Positions 1 to 8,173 of a DNA stretch of 64,000 nucleotides are shown here, piece after piece. A program made the translations under genes and the position numbers. The notes below the pieces were generated by a model. That model was not told the origin of the DNA and did not search any database. It saw only the letters and a list, made by a program, of their open reading frames with translations. Source of the DNA: Flavobacterium sp. UBA7680 (GTDB lineage: Bacteria > Bacteroidota > Bacteroidia > Flavobacteriales > Flavobacteriaceae). Each line of letters opens with the position of its first letter. Positions within the stretch are counted from its first letter, which is position 1. Location of the stretch: NCBI RefSeq assembly GCF_002482975.1, contig NZ_DLHA01000019.1, forward strand, positions 28,245 to 92,244. Reading direction: 5' to 3'.

Positions 1-1
1 T

Positions 2-1786
2 GCTACTAAAAATATTTTTATTGTTACCCCTGAGAGATGCAGGGAGCTATTTAGACAGAAAGAATTATTCAATATTGATTTGTTCTTATTTGACGAAGCA
101 CAATTAAGCAATGAGGATTCTAAGCGTGGATTGTATTTTGACAGTATTGTACGACGATGCTATAAAGCTTTTCCTGACTCTAAATTTGTTTTTGCTCATC
201 CATTTGTAAAAAATCCTGAATCACAAATCGAAAAGAATCATTTTAATAGGGAAAGTTCCTATTCAATTCAATATACTCAGAAAAACGTAGGACAAATGTT
301 TTTATGTAAAGATGCAAATTGGAATTTTTACCATTTTGGTATTGATACTGCAGTTATGGGAGCGAGAAAACAACTTGCAGACTTTGATCCAATCTCAAAA
401 ACAATAAAAAACGGAGGATCGGTTCTATTTTATGTGTCAAAAGCTAAAATTTATAAGGGAGGCATATTAACCAATTTTAGCAGATATATTGACCTTTGTC
501 CTGAGATTAAAGGTAGTAAAATTGATTCTTATATTGAACGGTTAAGCCACTATACAGGCGGTGAAACTTCGCCAAATAAAAGCCATTATTCATTACTTCT
601 GGCTCTTTTAAAAAGAGGAATTGTCATTCATCACGGTTCTCTGCCACTGCAGACGCGGCTTATAATTGAGGAATTTACAAAAGAAGGTCTATGCAAAATG
701 TGTTTTGCAACATCCACCCTTGAGCAAGGAATTAATATGCCTTTCGATGTTGTATTTTTGGACAGGATGGAAAAAAGCAAACCGCTTTCTGTAAAAAATT
801 TAATAGGGCGCGCTGGAAGATCATCAATTGATTCAAAATTTGATTATGGCTACGTTATAGTTAACTCACCATCGCGAATGGGAAATTTTAGATCCATAAT
901 GTTACAGGACGAGATACTGGATCGGGTATCTTCTCTGGAAAAATCAGATAAACATGATGAGGATTTCAACGAATTTAAAGAGGCCATATTAAATGACACT
1001 TATTCTGATGAATATAACCTGTCTGAGAAAGATCTTGAAAAGTTAACTTCAATCAACATAGAGAAGATAATAAATGAGATATTAGATTCACTCTTTTACG
1101 GAAATAATTTAATTTCCCTATCAGATATTAATGAAGACAATAGTTTCAAAGTATTATTGTATGACAGATTTGAAACACTATATTCTATTTATCTTGGACG
1201 CGATTTAGAACGTGGTGAAAGCAATGTATTAAATACCGCAATTAAAATAATTTTGTGGAAAATCCATGAAAAAACCTTCAAGAATATCTGCTGGTACAGA
1301 TATGCATATGCAAGTAAGTCACATGAGCGGGAGATTTTGAAAAAAAACGGGATGCTTACAGACGATATAGAAGCCGCTTTTTTTACTGAATATAGCGACA
1401 TACCCAACAAGAATCATCCAGTATATAGCTTGTTCCCGATTGGCACTAAAGCGAAAGATGTTTCTTACGATCTTATAATGTACGATACTTATGACTATAT
1501 TGACAAACTTATCGGTTTTAAACTAAGTGATATTTATTATGCGGCACTTTTAAAATTCTATAAAAAAAATGGAGATGAAAGATCCAATAAACTAGCAAAA
1601 TATATCAAATATGGAACAGATAACGATCGTCATATATGGATGTTAAGATATGGTCTTTCATTCGAAGATATCGAGATACTGGATGAACATATTGAGCGAA
1701 TTGGCTCTGATCAAATTACATTTAAAAGTTCAATTATAAATGTTCCAGACATACAAAAAGAGTCTGTTCAAAGATTTTTAAATTAA
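2..1786 (+). CDS. Superfamily-2 (Ski2/DEAD-like) helicase, 5'-truncated by window edge
   Basis: The frame is open to the left edge, so the gene starts outside the window; 594 residues are visible. They begin with a motif Ia-like TPER, then DEAQ (motif II, residues 31-34), HHGSLPLQTR near residue 208, ATSTLEQGINMP (motif V region) and LIGRAGRSS (motif VI) near 269. This order fits a Ski2/DEAD-type ATP-dependent helicase. About 300 C-terminal residues follow without a domain I can name. The next gene, a small membrane protein, starts 12 bp downstream on the same strand, so the two may form one operon. Helicases of this kind occur in phage-defence operons (for example HamB of Hachiman), but the partner gene that would decide this is not visible. 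The function beyond helicase is unknown. Confidence 0.8.
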   Translation, partial: ATKNIFIVTPERCRELFRQKELFNIDLFLFDEAQLSNEDSKRGLYFDSIVRRCYKAFPDSKFVFAHPFVKNPESQIEKNHFNRESSYSIQYTQKNVGQMFLCKDANWNFYHFGIDTAVMGARKQLADFDPISKTIKNGGSVLFYVSKAKIYKGGILTNFSRYIDLCPEIKGSKIDSYIERLSHYTGGETSPNKSHYSLLLALLKRGIVIHHGSLPLQTRLIIEEFTKEGLCKMCFATSTLEQGINMPFDVVFLDRMEKSKPLSVKNLIGRAGRSSIDSKFDYGYVIVNSPSRMGNFRSIMLQDEILDRVSSLEKSDKHDEDFNEFKEAILNDTYSDEYNLSEKDLEKLTSINIEKIINEILDSLFYGNNLISLSDINEDNSFKVLLYDRFETLYSIYLGRDLERGESNVLNTAIKIILWKIHEKTFKNICWYRYAYASKSHEREILKKNGMLTDDIEAAFFTEYSDIPNKNHPVYSLFPIGTKAKDVSYDLIMYDTYDYIDKLIGFKLSDIYYAALLKFYKKNGDERSNKLAKYIKYGTDNDRHIWMLRYGLSFEDIEILDEHIERIGSDQITFKSSIINVPDIQKESVQRFLN

Positions 1787-1798
1787 TAAACTAAATAT

Positions 1799-2338
1799 AT
1801 GCTTGAAATTTTAAATAAAGCAATTGGCTTTATAAATACCTACGGATTGGCGTCAGTTATAATATTAATGATTATTGCTCTGTATAAAATTTACGTATCA
1901 AGAATAAATTTGTGGGCCAAAAGAGAGGAATACTATAAAATTATGCTAAATAATTTAGGAAGGTGGAGTGAAGGGCTTTCTATAGGCCTAGAATATTTTA
2001 TAGAGCCTGGCTCAGAATATAGTAATGATTATAGAGATAGTTATAATTGCAAAAAATGTAATGAGAATAGTATCCCAGCACGGCAAGAACTCAAAGATAA
2101 TATGCATTTCGGTCGTCTTTTTTTATCTGTAGCAGCTACAGAAAGTATTGATGAATTGTTAAGTGAGGAATGGCACCTGTCCAATTTTGGTTCAATTTGT
2201 GAAAAGGACTATTTAGAATCTACTCTGAAAATTGTAACCAAGACTTATGAATTGATTCTAAAAGATGCGAGAAATGATTTGAAAAAGTCGCATACTAGGG
2301 AATTAATAACTGGGCTATTTAATAGCTCGTCAAATTAA
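1799..2338 (+). CDS. Small membrane-anchored protein of unknown function
   Basis: The protein has 179 residues. One hydrophobic segment at about residues 15-33 is followed by basic residues, suggesting one membrane anchor with a cytoplasmic body. A CxxC pair (C84 and C87) could bind a metal, though a single pair is weak evidence. The remainder is mixed polar sequence with no family I recognise. The ATG lies 12 bp after the helicase stop codon, so co-transcription is likely and a helper role for the helicase is possible. Its topology resembles the 158-residue protein at 5633-6109, but I see no clear sequence similarity. Confidence 0.6.
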   Translation: MLEILNKAIGFINTYGLASVIILMIIALYKIYVSRINLWAKREEYYKIMLNNLGRWSEGLSIGLEYFIEPGSEYSNDYRDSYNCKKCNENSIPARQELKDNMHFGRLFLSVAATESIDELLSEEWHLSNFGSICEKDYLESTLKIVTKTYELILKDARNDLKKSHTRELITGLFNSSSN

Positions 2339-2384
2339 ATTATCTTATTATTAACTCGCTTAAAAAGCGTACTGAAAACGACAC

Positions 2385-3119
2385 GTGAATCTACTTGATA
2401 CAAATACCAAAATTGAAAATAACCTAAAGCAAATTGAATTTTATCAATCGCTTTATCAAAAAATACAGAGCAAGTTTTCATTCTTAATTGTTGTATATTC
2501 ATTTATTGGACTTTACATTGTTGAAATAATCAAATTTCCATTTAGAAAGTTTGATTACACTTATGTAATTTTTAGTATTATATTTATAATAACCTTGGCA
2601 ATTTCATTATACCGAACGTATTGTTTAGTTCAGCCTGAAAATGTTTCATATTTAAATGAGCCAAAGTATTTTTACAATGATATTCTGAATGATTATCAAG
2701 AGAAATTAAGAACAGATGATGAAGAAATTCTGAACGAATATTTAAAAGTTACCTACCTATTAGAACTTGAGGATGTGTTAGAAAATAACACGAAAGTATA
2801 TCGAAAGAAAAGTAATGATTTTTATAAAGTGTTTAAAGTACTAATTCCAACTTTAATTCTTTATCTAGGCTTATCAAGTTTTGTAATAATTCAAAAAAAG
2901 GAAGAACAAAACAGTATTTCAATTCAAAACTATAAAGAGATTTTAAATTATATAATAGAAAAAAATATGAGTGAAGATAAAAAGCCTGCTGATAAAAAGG
3001 TTGAAAAACCTAAAATCGACCTTAAAATGGTCATAAAAACAGCACCAATAGTTGTAAAAGAAAGTGTAATGCTGAATAAACATATTAGTGATAGCAAAGA
3101 TAAGGGTAAGAAAAAGTAG
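2385..3119 (+). CDS. Three-TM membrane protein with lysine-rich tail, unknown
   Basis: The protein has 244 residues and starts at a GTG; no ATG is available nearby in frame. Hydrophobic segments lie at about residues 32-52, 60-82 and 152-170, with a polar acidic stretch between the second and third. The C-terminal 50 residues are rich in Lys and Asp. The 2TM-plus-coiled region is reminiscent of SLATT-like effector membrane proteins, but I cannot show homology. A short hairpin (CGCTT-AAA-AAGCG) lies in the 46-bp gap upstream. It belongs to the accessory island by context. Confidence 0.55.
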   Translation: MNLLDTNTKIENNLKQIEFYQSLYQKIQSKFSFLIVVYSFIGLYIVEIIKFPFRKFDYTYVIFSIIFIITLAISLYRTYCLVQPENVSYLNEPKYFYNDILNDYQEKLRTDDEEILNEYLKVTYLLELEDVLENNTKVYRKKSNDFYKVFKVLIPTLILYLGLSSFVIIQKKEEQNSISIQNYKEILNYIIEKNMSEDKKPADKKVEKPKIDLKMVIKTAPIVVKESVMLNKHISDSKDKGKKK

Positions 3120-3183
3120 TTGACATAGTTTGCATTTTGAACTGTGCTTTAATAAGCAGTCAGGAAGAAAAGCAGTGGACATC

Positions 3184-3381
3184 GTTATGAATTCGAAAAA
3201 CAGTCCTCTAAACCTAGTTATTACTGTAGAAAAAGCCCGCTAGAATTAATTAACGAAGCCACTGCTGTACAGCTGAAAAGATTTGGTATTTATTCTTATA
3301 TTCGCCTAAAAATCTTACTAATACACAAAGCCAGCTAGAAAAATCCGTATTGTCGCCATTGTATGTCTAATATAAATTAGC
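3184..3381 (+). repeat. Degenerate attC-like site of an ORF-less mini-cassette
   Basis: This covers most of the 3120-3420 gap, in which I see no gene. A core-like GTTATGAATTCG at 3184-3195 is mirrored by GAATTAATTAAC at 3243-3254 (complementary apart from one gap and one mismatch). After it comes AAGCCACT and GATTTGGTATTT, matching the left half of the repeats at 6113 and 8006. Only about 50 bases lie between the two cores, so this would be a cassette without a protein gene. The right end (about 3376-3381, TTAGCC) is poorly defined. Confidence 0.4.
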
Positions 3382-3420
3382 CAGCGGCGAGTGTATAAAG
3401 ACAATAACAAATAGAAAACG

Positions 3421-4629
3421 ATGAGCGAGTTATTCAGAAAATATTATTTAGGTGATTTTGTAAATGAATACAGAAAATCGCTTTTTGAACGAATTGACAA
3501 ATTGGAAATAACTGATAATACAAATATTTCCGAACTTGTTGAAATACTAAAATCTGAATTCACTATTTATCCAATTGTTATAGGGCAGCCAGAACCTTCA
3601 CCACCTAGAGAAACAACCAAACAAATGTACAATGATTGGGGCCAATTGTATAACCAAAAAGTTCTCGAGATTACTGTTACGATTCCATTTGAAGGCAACT
3701 ATAACTTGTTTTATTGTATACCGTCACGATCCACGATAGTATATCTTGAGGATAATGTTGTCATTGGTCAGTCTAATATTAAGGCGATAATCACATTGAC
3801 GCAGTTTGACCAGAACGCTTATTTTTCAGAAGTAAATGAAATTATCAGCACTGTAAGCACAAACTTACCTACAATAAATGCTGAAACTAAACCTTGGAAT
3901 GACAGACTTGAAAATTTAATTCAGCAAGCCTTAGAAAACAGAAAAGGAATTGTGTCAAAGAAGTTTGATTTTATGGAAAAAATTGGATTGAAAGTTAATC
4001 CAAAATCTACAGAATATTTAGTGCCGCCAACTATTACAAAAAAAGCAATTCCAACCCCGGCGACAGAAACAAGTAAAACAGTAGCAAAAGAAAAAGTTCC
4101 GATACTTCAACAAGAAGTTTATACAGATATTAGAGAAGTTTTATATAATGTCGGAAAAGCAATTGAACGAAAACCTTCATTATACAAGGATAAGTATGAA
4201 GAGGATTTACGAGATATTTTCTTGTTGTTTCTTGAAACAAGATATGAAGCTACAGCCGGTATTGGCGAAGCTTTCAATAAAAAAGGGAAGACAGACATTC
4301 TTCTCAAGTACGCAAAAGACGGAACTAATCTCTTTGTTGCCGAATGCAAGTTTTGGAAAGGACAAAAAAAATTAACTGAAGGCATAGACCAATTATTAGG
4401 TTACTTGACACATAGAGACACTAAAACAGCATTAATATTTTTTGTAGACCAAAAAGAAATGACAACTGTTGTAAGCACAATAAAAACTGAAATTATTAAG
4501 CACGAAAATTATAGCAGACATATCAAGGACACATATGAACATTCCATTAATTACGAATTTACTTTACCTGACGATAACGACAAGAAAATTCAAGTCGAAG
4601 TAATGCTTTTTCACTTTCCTAAAGTATAA
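3421..4629 (+). CDS. PD-(D/E)XK nuclease-like protein
   Basis: The protein has 402 residues. The C-terminal third carries GKTDILLK followed by LFVAECKFWKG, giving D292, E308 and K310, the D-x(n)-E-x-K pattern of restriction-endonuclease-fold enzymes, followed by an alpha/beta stretch (DTKTALIFFVDQKE). The first 270 residues contain no family I recognise and may bind a target or partner. I infer a magnesium-dependent DNA or RNA nuclease acting in the cytoplasm. It occupies its own cassette, with an attC-like repeat 10 bp after the stop codon. No methyltransferase is adjacent, so a classical restriction-modification system is unlikely; stand-alone defence or a type IV-like role is possible. Confidence 0.65.
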   Translation: MSELFRKYYLGDFVNEYRKSLFERIDKLEITDNTNISELVEILKSEFTIYPIVIGQPEPSPPRETTKQMYNDWGQLYNQKVLEITVTIPFEGNYNLFYCIPSRSTIVYLEDNVVIGQSNIKAIITLTQFDQNAYFSEVNEIISTVSTNLPTINAETKPWNDRLENLIQQALENRKGIVSKKFDFMEKIGLKVNPKSTEYLVPPTITKKAIPTPATETSKTVAKEKVPILQQEVYTDIREVLYNVGKAIERKPSLYKDKYEEDLRDIFLLFLETRYEATAGIGEAFNKKGKTDILLKYAKDGTNLFVAECKFWKGQKKLTEGIDQLLGYLTHRDTKTALIFFVDQKEMTTVVSTIKTEIIKHENYSRHIKDTYEHSINYEFTLPDDNDKKIQVEVMLFHFPKV

Positions 4630-4639
4630 TGAATAAAAC

Positions 4640-4780
4640 ACCGAGCCCCTACCAGATACTACAAAGGATTTGGGCATTTGATTTAAATGGAAAGTTGGGT
4701 TTGTATTTGGAAGATTTGGGTTTAACCGAAAAATGCCGCATCTTTATTCCCCAAACCCGCCAAGCTCCAGAACGTTAGGG
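4640..4780 (+). repeat. attC-like recombination site
   Basis: The inverse core CCCCTACC (4646-4653) is complementary to GTTAGGGG (4774-4781). Between them lie GGATTTGGGCAT, TAACCGAAA, ATGCCGCATC and AACCCGCCAAGCTCCAGAAC, which align with the sites at 6113, 8006 and 9999. The imperfect inverted-repeat halves would fold into a long hairpin, as attC sites do. It ends the cassette of the nuclease gene, and the next cassette begins at 4775. Confidence 0.7.
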
Positions 4781-4817
4781 GTGATATCCCGTGTTGACAA
4801 TAAAAATTTATTTTAAA

Positions 4818-5537
4818 ATGAAGTATAAATTAAACAAAAAAGAGTTAGTTTTTATTAGTGTAGCTATTTGTTTAATAGCATTTTTATTTCCTTGGTTATT
4901 TATTGAAAAGGGAAATATCCTTTCCGTTCTTTCTACCGCATTTACAGCACTTGGGGCTGTAGCGACAGTTTTCACACTTTTTATTGCATTATCATTATAT
5001 CAAAAATTTGGATTGGAATCACGCTTTAAAGAAAAACAAACAAATAAAGTATTTGAGCTAATTAATCATCTAAAAGGAAGGGTTTTATATTTAAAAACTA
5101 CAAAATTTGAATATTTCTTGAGATTTAAAGTTGACGATATAAAAAGATTAGAAATAGAACCATTTTATAATTATATGAAAGGAAAAACCATTATAATTAA
5201 ACGATCAGGTTTTGAAAAATTCACCAAAAACATTTTGGCACTTCAGTCCAGTTATTGGTTACCGCCAGAAATTGAATCTAAATTAAAATTTTTAGACATT
5301 GCTGGCTACCTTTCGAATGTTGAAAATGCAAATGACGAGCAATATGCGAGATTAGATTTTGGTTCTCCAAAAGACGAAGAATATGTTGCTACTTTTCCTA
5401 ATCAATTTTCTGTAGAAGAATTTATTAAAAATAAAAATGAACTTATTATGGAAATTGAAAAATGGTTATCAAAACATTCTGAAATTAAAGTCAATCTAAA
5501 AATGGATATTGGTGAAATTGAATTAAAGGAAAATTGA
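4818..5537 (+). CDS. Two-TM membrane protein, unknown
   Basis: The protein has 239 residues from the ATG at 4818; a longer reading from GTG 4791 adds nine residues that overlap the cassette boundary and is less likely. Two hydrophobic segments (about residues 8-28 and 35-60) are followed by a soluble domain of about 175 residues predicted on the cytoplasmic side. I recognise no catalytic motif. It shares a cassette with the single-TM protein at 5633, 95 bp downstream, so the two may act together. Confidence 0.6.
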   Translation: MKYKLNKKELVFISVAICLIAFLFPWLFIEKGNILSVLSTAFTALGAVATVFTLFIALSLYQKFGLESRFKEKQTNKVFELINHLKGRVLYLKTTKFEYFLRFKVDDIKRLEIEPFYNYMKGKTIIIKRSGFEKFTKNILALQSSYWLPPEIESKLKFLDIAGYLSNVENANDEQYARLDFGSPKDEEYVATFPNQFSVEEFIKNKNELIMEIEKWLSKHSEIKVNLKMDIGEIELKEN

Positions 5538-5632
5538 TGCCACCGCAGTTGATGGCAATTCAAAAAAAGAAAGAAAAAATTGAAATTTGTTTAAAAAATT
5601 TAATTCACATTTAATTCAGAATAAATTAAAGG

Positions 5633-6109
5633 ATGACAGAAATTCCATATAAAGAAATATCACTATTAATTTTAGGTACATTAAGTACATTTTTGATTTG
5701 GAGAATTCAGTATCAAAAGGATAAAATTAAGAATATTGAAAGCCAACTTTCAGATAGAAAATACAAAATGTATTCAGAACTTATTTACTTAATTTTTGAC
5801 ATAACTAATGCTGAAAAATTAGGCGAAGAAATAACTCAACAAGATATATTAAAACGAATTTTAGGTATTAAAAGAGATATGTTTTTATATGCCCCAGATG
5901 AAATGTTCAAAACATTTACAAATTGGACACTTGATCTCAAAAATCAGACAAATGGGACAAGACATTTTAAAACATATTTTGAGTTAATGAAATTAGCAAG
6001 AAAAGATATGGGGCAAATAAAAACAAAAATAAAGTTAGACGATTTTATGCTTTTTTATATGCAAGATGAATTAGCATATAAAGAATTTAAAAGAATAAAT
6101 GGTTGGTAA
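5633..6109 (+). CDS. Single-TM small protein, unknown
   Basis: The protein has 158 residues. One N-terminal membrane segment (ISLLILGTLSTFLIW, about residues 9-24) is followed by a mostly helical, charged cytoplasmic part. No family was recognised. It is the second gene of its cassette; an attC-like repeat starts 4 bp after the stop codon. The 95-bp gap upstream holds a short palindrome (GCCACCGCAGTTGATGGC, 5538-5555) but no core-like repeat, so both genes probably moved together. Confidence 0.55.
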   Translation: MTEIPYKEISLLILGTLSTFLIWRIQYQKDKIKNIESQLSDRKYKMYSELIYLIFDITNAEKLGEEITQQDILKRILGIKRDMFLYAPDEMFKTFTNWTLDLKNQTNGTRHFKTYFELMKLARKDMGQIKTKIKLDDFMLFYMQDELAYKEFKRINGW

Positions 6110-6112
6110 AAA

Positions 6113-6249
6113 GAACTGCCACCCAAAGCCGCGACAAGAGATTTGGGTATTTAGCTTAATTTAAAATGGATTGTACTTGGGAAATTTGTACATAATGAAA
6201 AAACTCTCATCTTTACTCCCAAACCTAGCGTAGTGCCAGTAGGTTGCTA
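6113..6249 (+). repeat. attC-like recombination site
   Basis: It contains AAAGCCGCGACAAGAG, ATTTGGGTATTT, CATAATGAAAA, CTCATCTTTACTCCC, AACCTAGCGTAGTGCCAG and the end core GTTGCTA (6243-6249), colinear with the sites at 4640, 8006 and 9999. The inverse core for the preceding cassette (CCACCCAAAG) matches the complement of that cassette's start (GTTAGGGGTG) only with a gap, so this end is weaker. Confidence 0.6.
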
Positions 6250-6287
6250 GCTATTGTAAAAAACCTTGAAATTAATAACATTCTCCG

Positions 6288-7196
6288 ATGAAAGTATTAT
6301 ATATATTATTTTTTATCATTCTTATTGCTTGTAATTCCAAAGAAACTAATCTTAAAAATAAAACAGCAATTATTGACTCCATATCAACAGATAACACTAA
6401 CTCTCTTGGTACAAAATTATTTTTAGATTTCCGCAAAAATATGTCCCCAGAAGAATATTTCAAGTGTGTTAATAATTTAGTTCAGCAAAAAAAAATATCT
6501 AGTGAAAGTGGTTCTCAATATTACTTAACAGGGGATTGTAAAACATTCCTAAAACCAGTTTTTGAAAATAATATTTTAAAGCGAATTGAACTTGGAGGAA
6601 TTGAATGTATATATCCGCAATATGTTAAGAAGTATGGAATTCCAAATATGATTTCCAAAAACCTTACTGAAGAATACATAGAAAACAATCCTGATTACAA
6701 TCCACAATTCTTTTACGTAGATGAAAAAAAACAAACTATAAAATTACCATCCGCTTTTACTGATAATGCACAAAAAATTAAGCCAGGCGAAAAAATTCTT
6801 TTACAAAATAATCAAATGACAAAAGTACTTGTTAAAGATAAGATTGAAATTTTAAGAGATTCAATAGCAATAATAATTGAACAAGAATTTTCTGAAAATC
6901 CCATTGGAAATTTCGAATCCTATTCTTTGTCTGAAAGTCCTGAAATATTAGAATATCAGAAAAGTGAAATTGGTAAGAAAAATATGGGGATGTTCGGTAT
7001 TGAAAACAAGTTCATACAGTCAAATTCTAAACTTAAACATGTAATAAGAAATCCATTTTTGTTAACAAAAATAATTTATATCGCACGTGAAGATTATGTT
7101 ACTGAAAAACAAAAATCAGATACTAATGAGAAGTTACAGCAAGTAAAGGAAAAAGAAAAGGTGAAACGTAATTCAAATGTGACTAATGAAATATAA
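6288..7196 (+). CDS. Lipoprotein of unknown function
   Basis: The protein has 302 residues. The N-terminus MKVLYILFFIILIAC is a lipoprotein signal with a lipobox ending at C15, so the mature protein should be lipid-anchored in the periplasm or outer membrane. The rest has no motif I recognise, and the C-terminal 30 residues are Lys/Glu-rich. It is alone in a cassette running from core 6243 to inverse core 7200-7213, which pair at 11 of 14 positions. A secreted lipoprotein is unusual next to nuclease-type cassette genes. Confidence 0.65.
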   Translation: MKVLYILFFIILIACNSKETNLKNKTAIIDSISTDNTNSLGTKLFLDFRKNMSPEEYFKCVNNLVQQKKISSESGSQYYLTGDCKTFLKPVFENNILKRIELGGIECIYPQYVKKYGIPNMISKNLTEEYIENNPDYNPQFFYVDEKKQTIKLPSAFTDNAQKIKPGEKILLQNNQMTKVLVKDKIEILRDSIAIIIEQEFSENPIGNFESYSLSESPEILEYQKSEIGKKNMGMFGIENKFIQSNSKLKHVIRNPFLLTKIIYIAREDYVTEKQKSDTNEKLQQVKEKEKVKRNSNVTNEI

Positions 7197-7199
7197 AAA

Positions 7200-7233
7200 C
7201 AACAGCTGGTAACAGCTATTACAACATTAGCGG
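7200..7233 (+). repeat. Shortened attC-like site (internal deletion)
   Basis: The inverse core CAACAGCTGGTAAC (7200-7213) complements the cassette start at 6243-6256 (11/14). It is followed within 15 bases by ATTACAACATTAGCGG, whose TTAGCGGTAATGCA (7227-7240) starts the next cassette. The roughly 100-base spacer of the other sites is missing, as if a deletion joined ACTACAAC directly to the terminal core. Confidence 0.5.
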
Positions 7234-7267
7234 TAATGCAAAAACAGCACTCAATTTAAATTCAACT

Positions 7268-8005
7268 ATGGAAAATAATTACGAAAATTTCCTTCAAGAA
7301 TATAACTTATTTCAAGCGAATAGAGAAATACTTCGAAATAGAATATTTGATAATTTTGAAAATGAAATCGAATTAGAAAGACTTCAGAGAATTTTTTATG
7401 AGTATCAAAATTTAGACGTTAAAATAAGGTTGGCTTTTGGCATTAGAGAAATAAGACTAAATAATTTCTTTGTTTCTGATAAAGAAAATGATTTAAAACT
7501 TTGTCATTTACTATATTATAAATTAGCTGACCTTTGGTTTGCTTATGAAACTTACATAAAATTTTATACGGAAACGGTTGGTGCATCAAAAAACAAAATC
7601 GAATGGATAGATAGTATTATTCATTTAAATTATGCTCAATCAATCGAAATTTCTCATTCGCTAGAGTTAATACAAGAAAAACTAAGTGAGATATATTCTA
7701 TCCAAGCAAAAAGAGAATTGCTAATAGAATATTTAAATTATTCTTTAGAAAACTCAATTCATGGTCAACGAAGAAGATTAATTGAAATTATTGAGAAAGT
7801 AGAAAACTCACAGTTTAACTTAACAAATAACGAAATTTTGACGATTATTTATGCAGTACGGAATAACTTTGTTCATAATGGAGAAACAACTGTTGTTCCT
7901 GAAATATTTGGTTATCAAAACAAAGTAGAACTTCTTAAAATTTTATATCCATATTTAGCGGTTTTTACTTTGAAAATAAGCAATTTGACTTTCGCAAGAG
8001 TATAA
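7268..8005 (+). CDS. HEPN-like domain protein
   Basis: The protein has 245 residues and is predicted to be all-helical and soluble. Near the C-terminus the stretch IIYAVRNNFVHNGET gives R198-x4-H203, the R-x4-6-H signature of HEPN ribonucleases in the context typical of Apea-like HEPN proteins (RNxFVHxG). HEPN proteins are metal-independent RNases common in toxin-antitoxin and defence systems; some lack activity. No cognate antitoxin (for example MNT) is next to it, as it is alone in its cassette. That cassette has the clearest boundaries in the array. I infer an RNA-cleaving or defence role, unproven. Confidence 0.6.
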   Translation: MENNYENFLQEYNLFQANREILRNRIFDNFENEIELERLQRIFYEYQNLDVKIRLAFGIREIRLNNFFVSDKENDLKLCHLLYYKLADLWFAYETYIKFYTETVGASKNKIEWIDSIIHLNYAQSIEISHSLELIQEKLSEIYSIQAKRELLIEYLNYSLENSIHGQRRRLIEIIEKVENSQFNLTNNEILTIIYAVRNNFVHNGETTVVPEIFGYQNKVELLKILYPYLAVFTLKISNLTFARV

Positions 8006-8147
8006 TGCTTTACCGCTAAAAGCCACTACAACGGATTTGTGCATTGTGCTTAATGGTAAAATGTTTTTTGTATTTTGTAGTTTTGGCATAACCGAAAGAC
8101 TACGCATTTTTTAATCCAAAACCCGCTATAGTGCCATAGCGTTAGGT
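8006..8147 (+). repeat. attC-like recombination site (best preserved)
   Basis: TGCTTTACCGCTAA (8006-8019) complements TTAGCGGTAATGCA at 7227-7240 in 13 of 14 bases, although the two are 780 bp apart and flank the HEPN gene. Inside are AAAGCCACTACAAC, GGATTTGTGCATT, GGCATAACCGAAA, CGCATTTTTTAATCC and AACCCGCTATAGTGCCATAGC. The site ends in the canonical GTTAGGT core (8141-8147). Confidence 0.75.
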
Positions 8148-8173
8148 ACAATGGCAAAAAAACGAATTTATAA

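Noticed and set aside
2..3119. Assignment of the left-edge genes to the Hachiman defence system
   Set aside because: The helicase is compatible, but the diagnostic HamA gene would lie outside the window, so the name cannot be supported.
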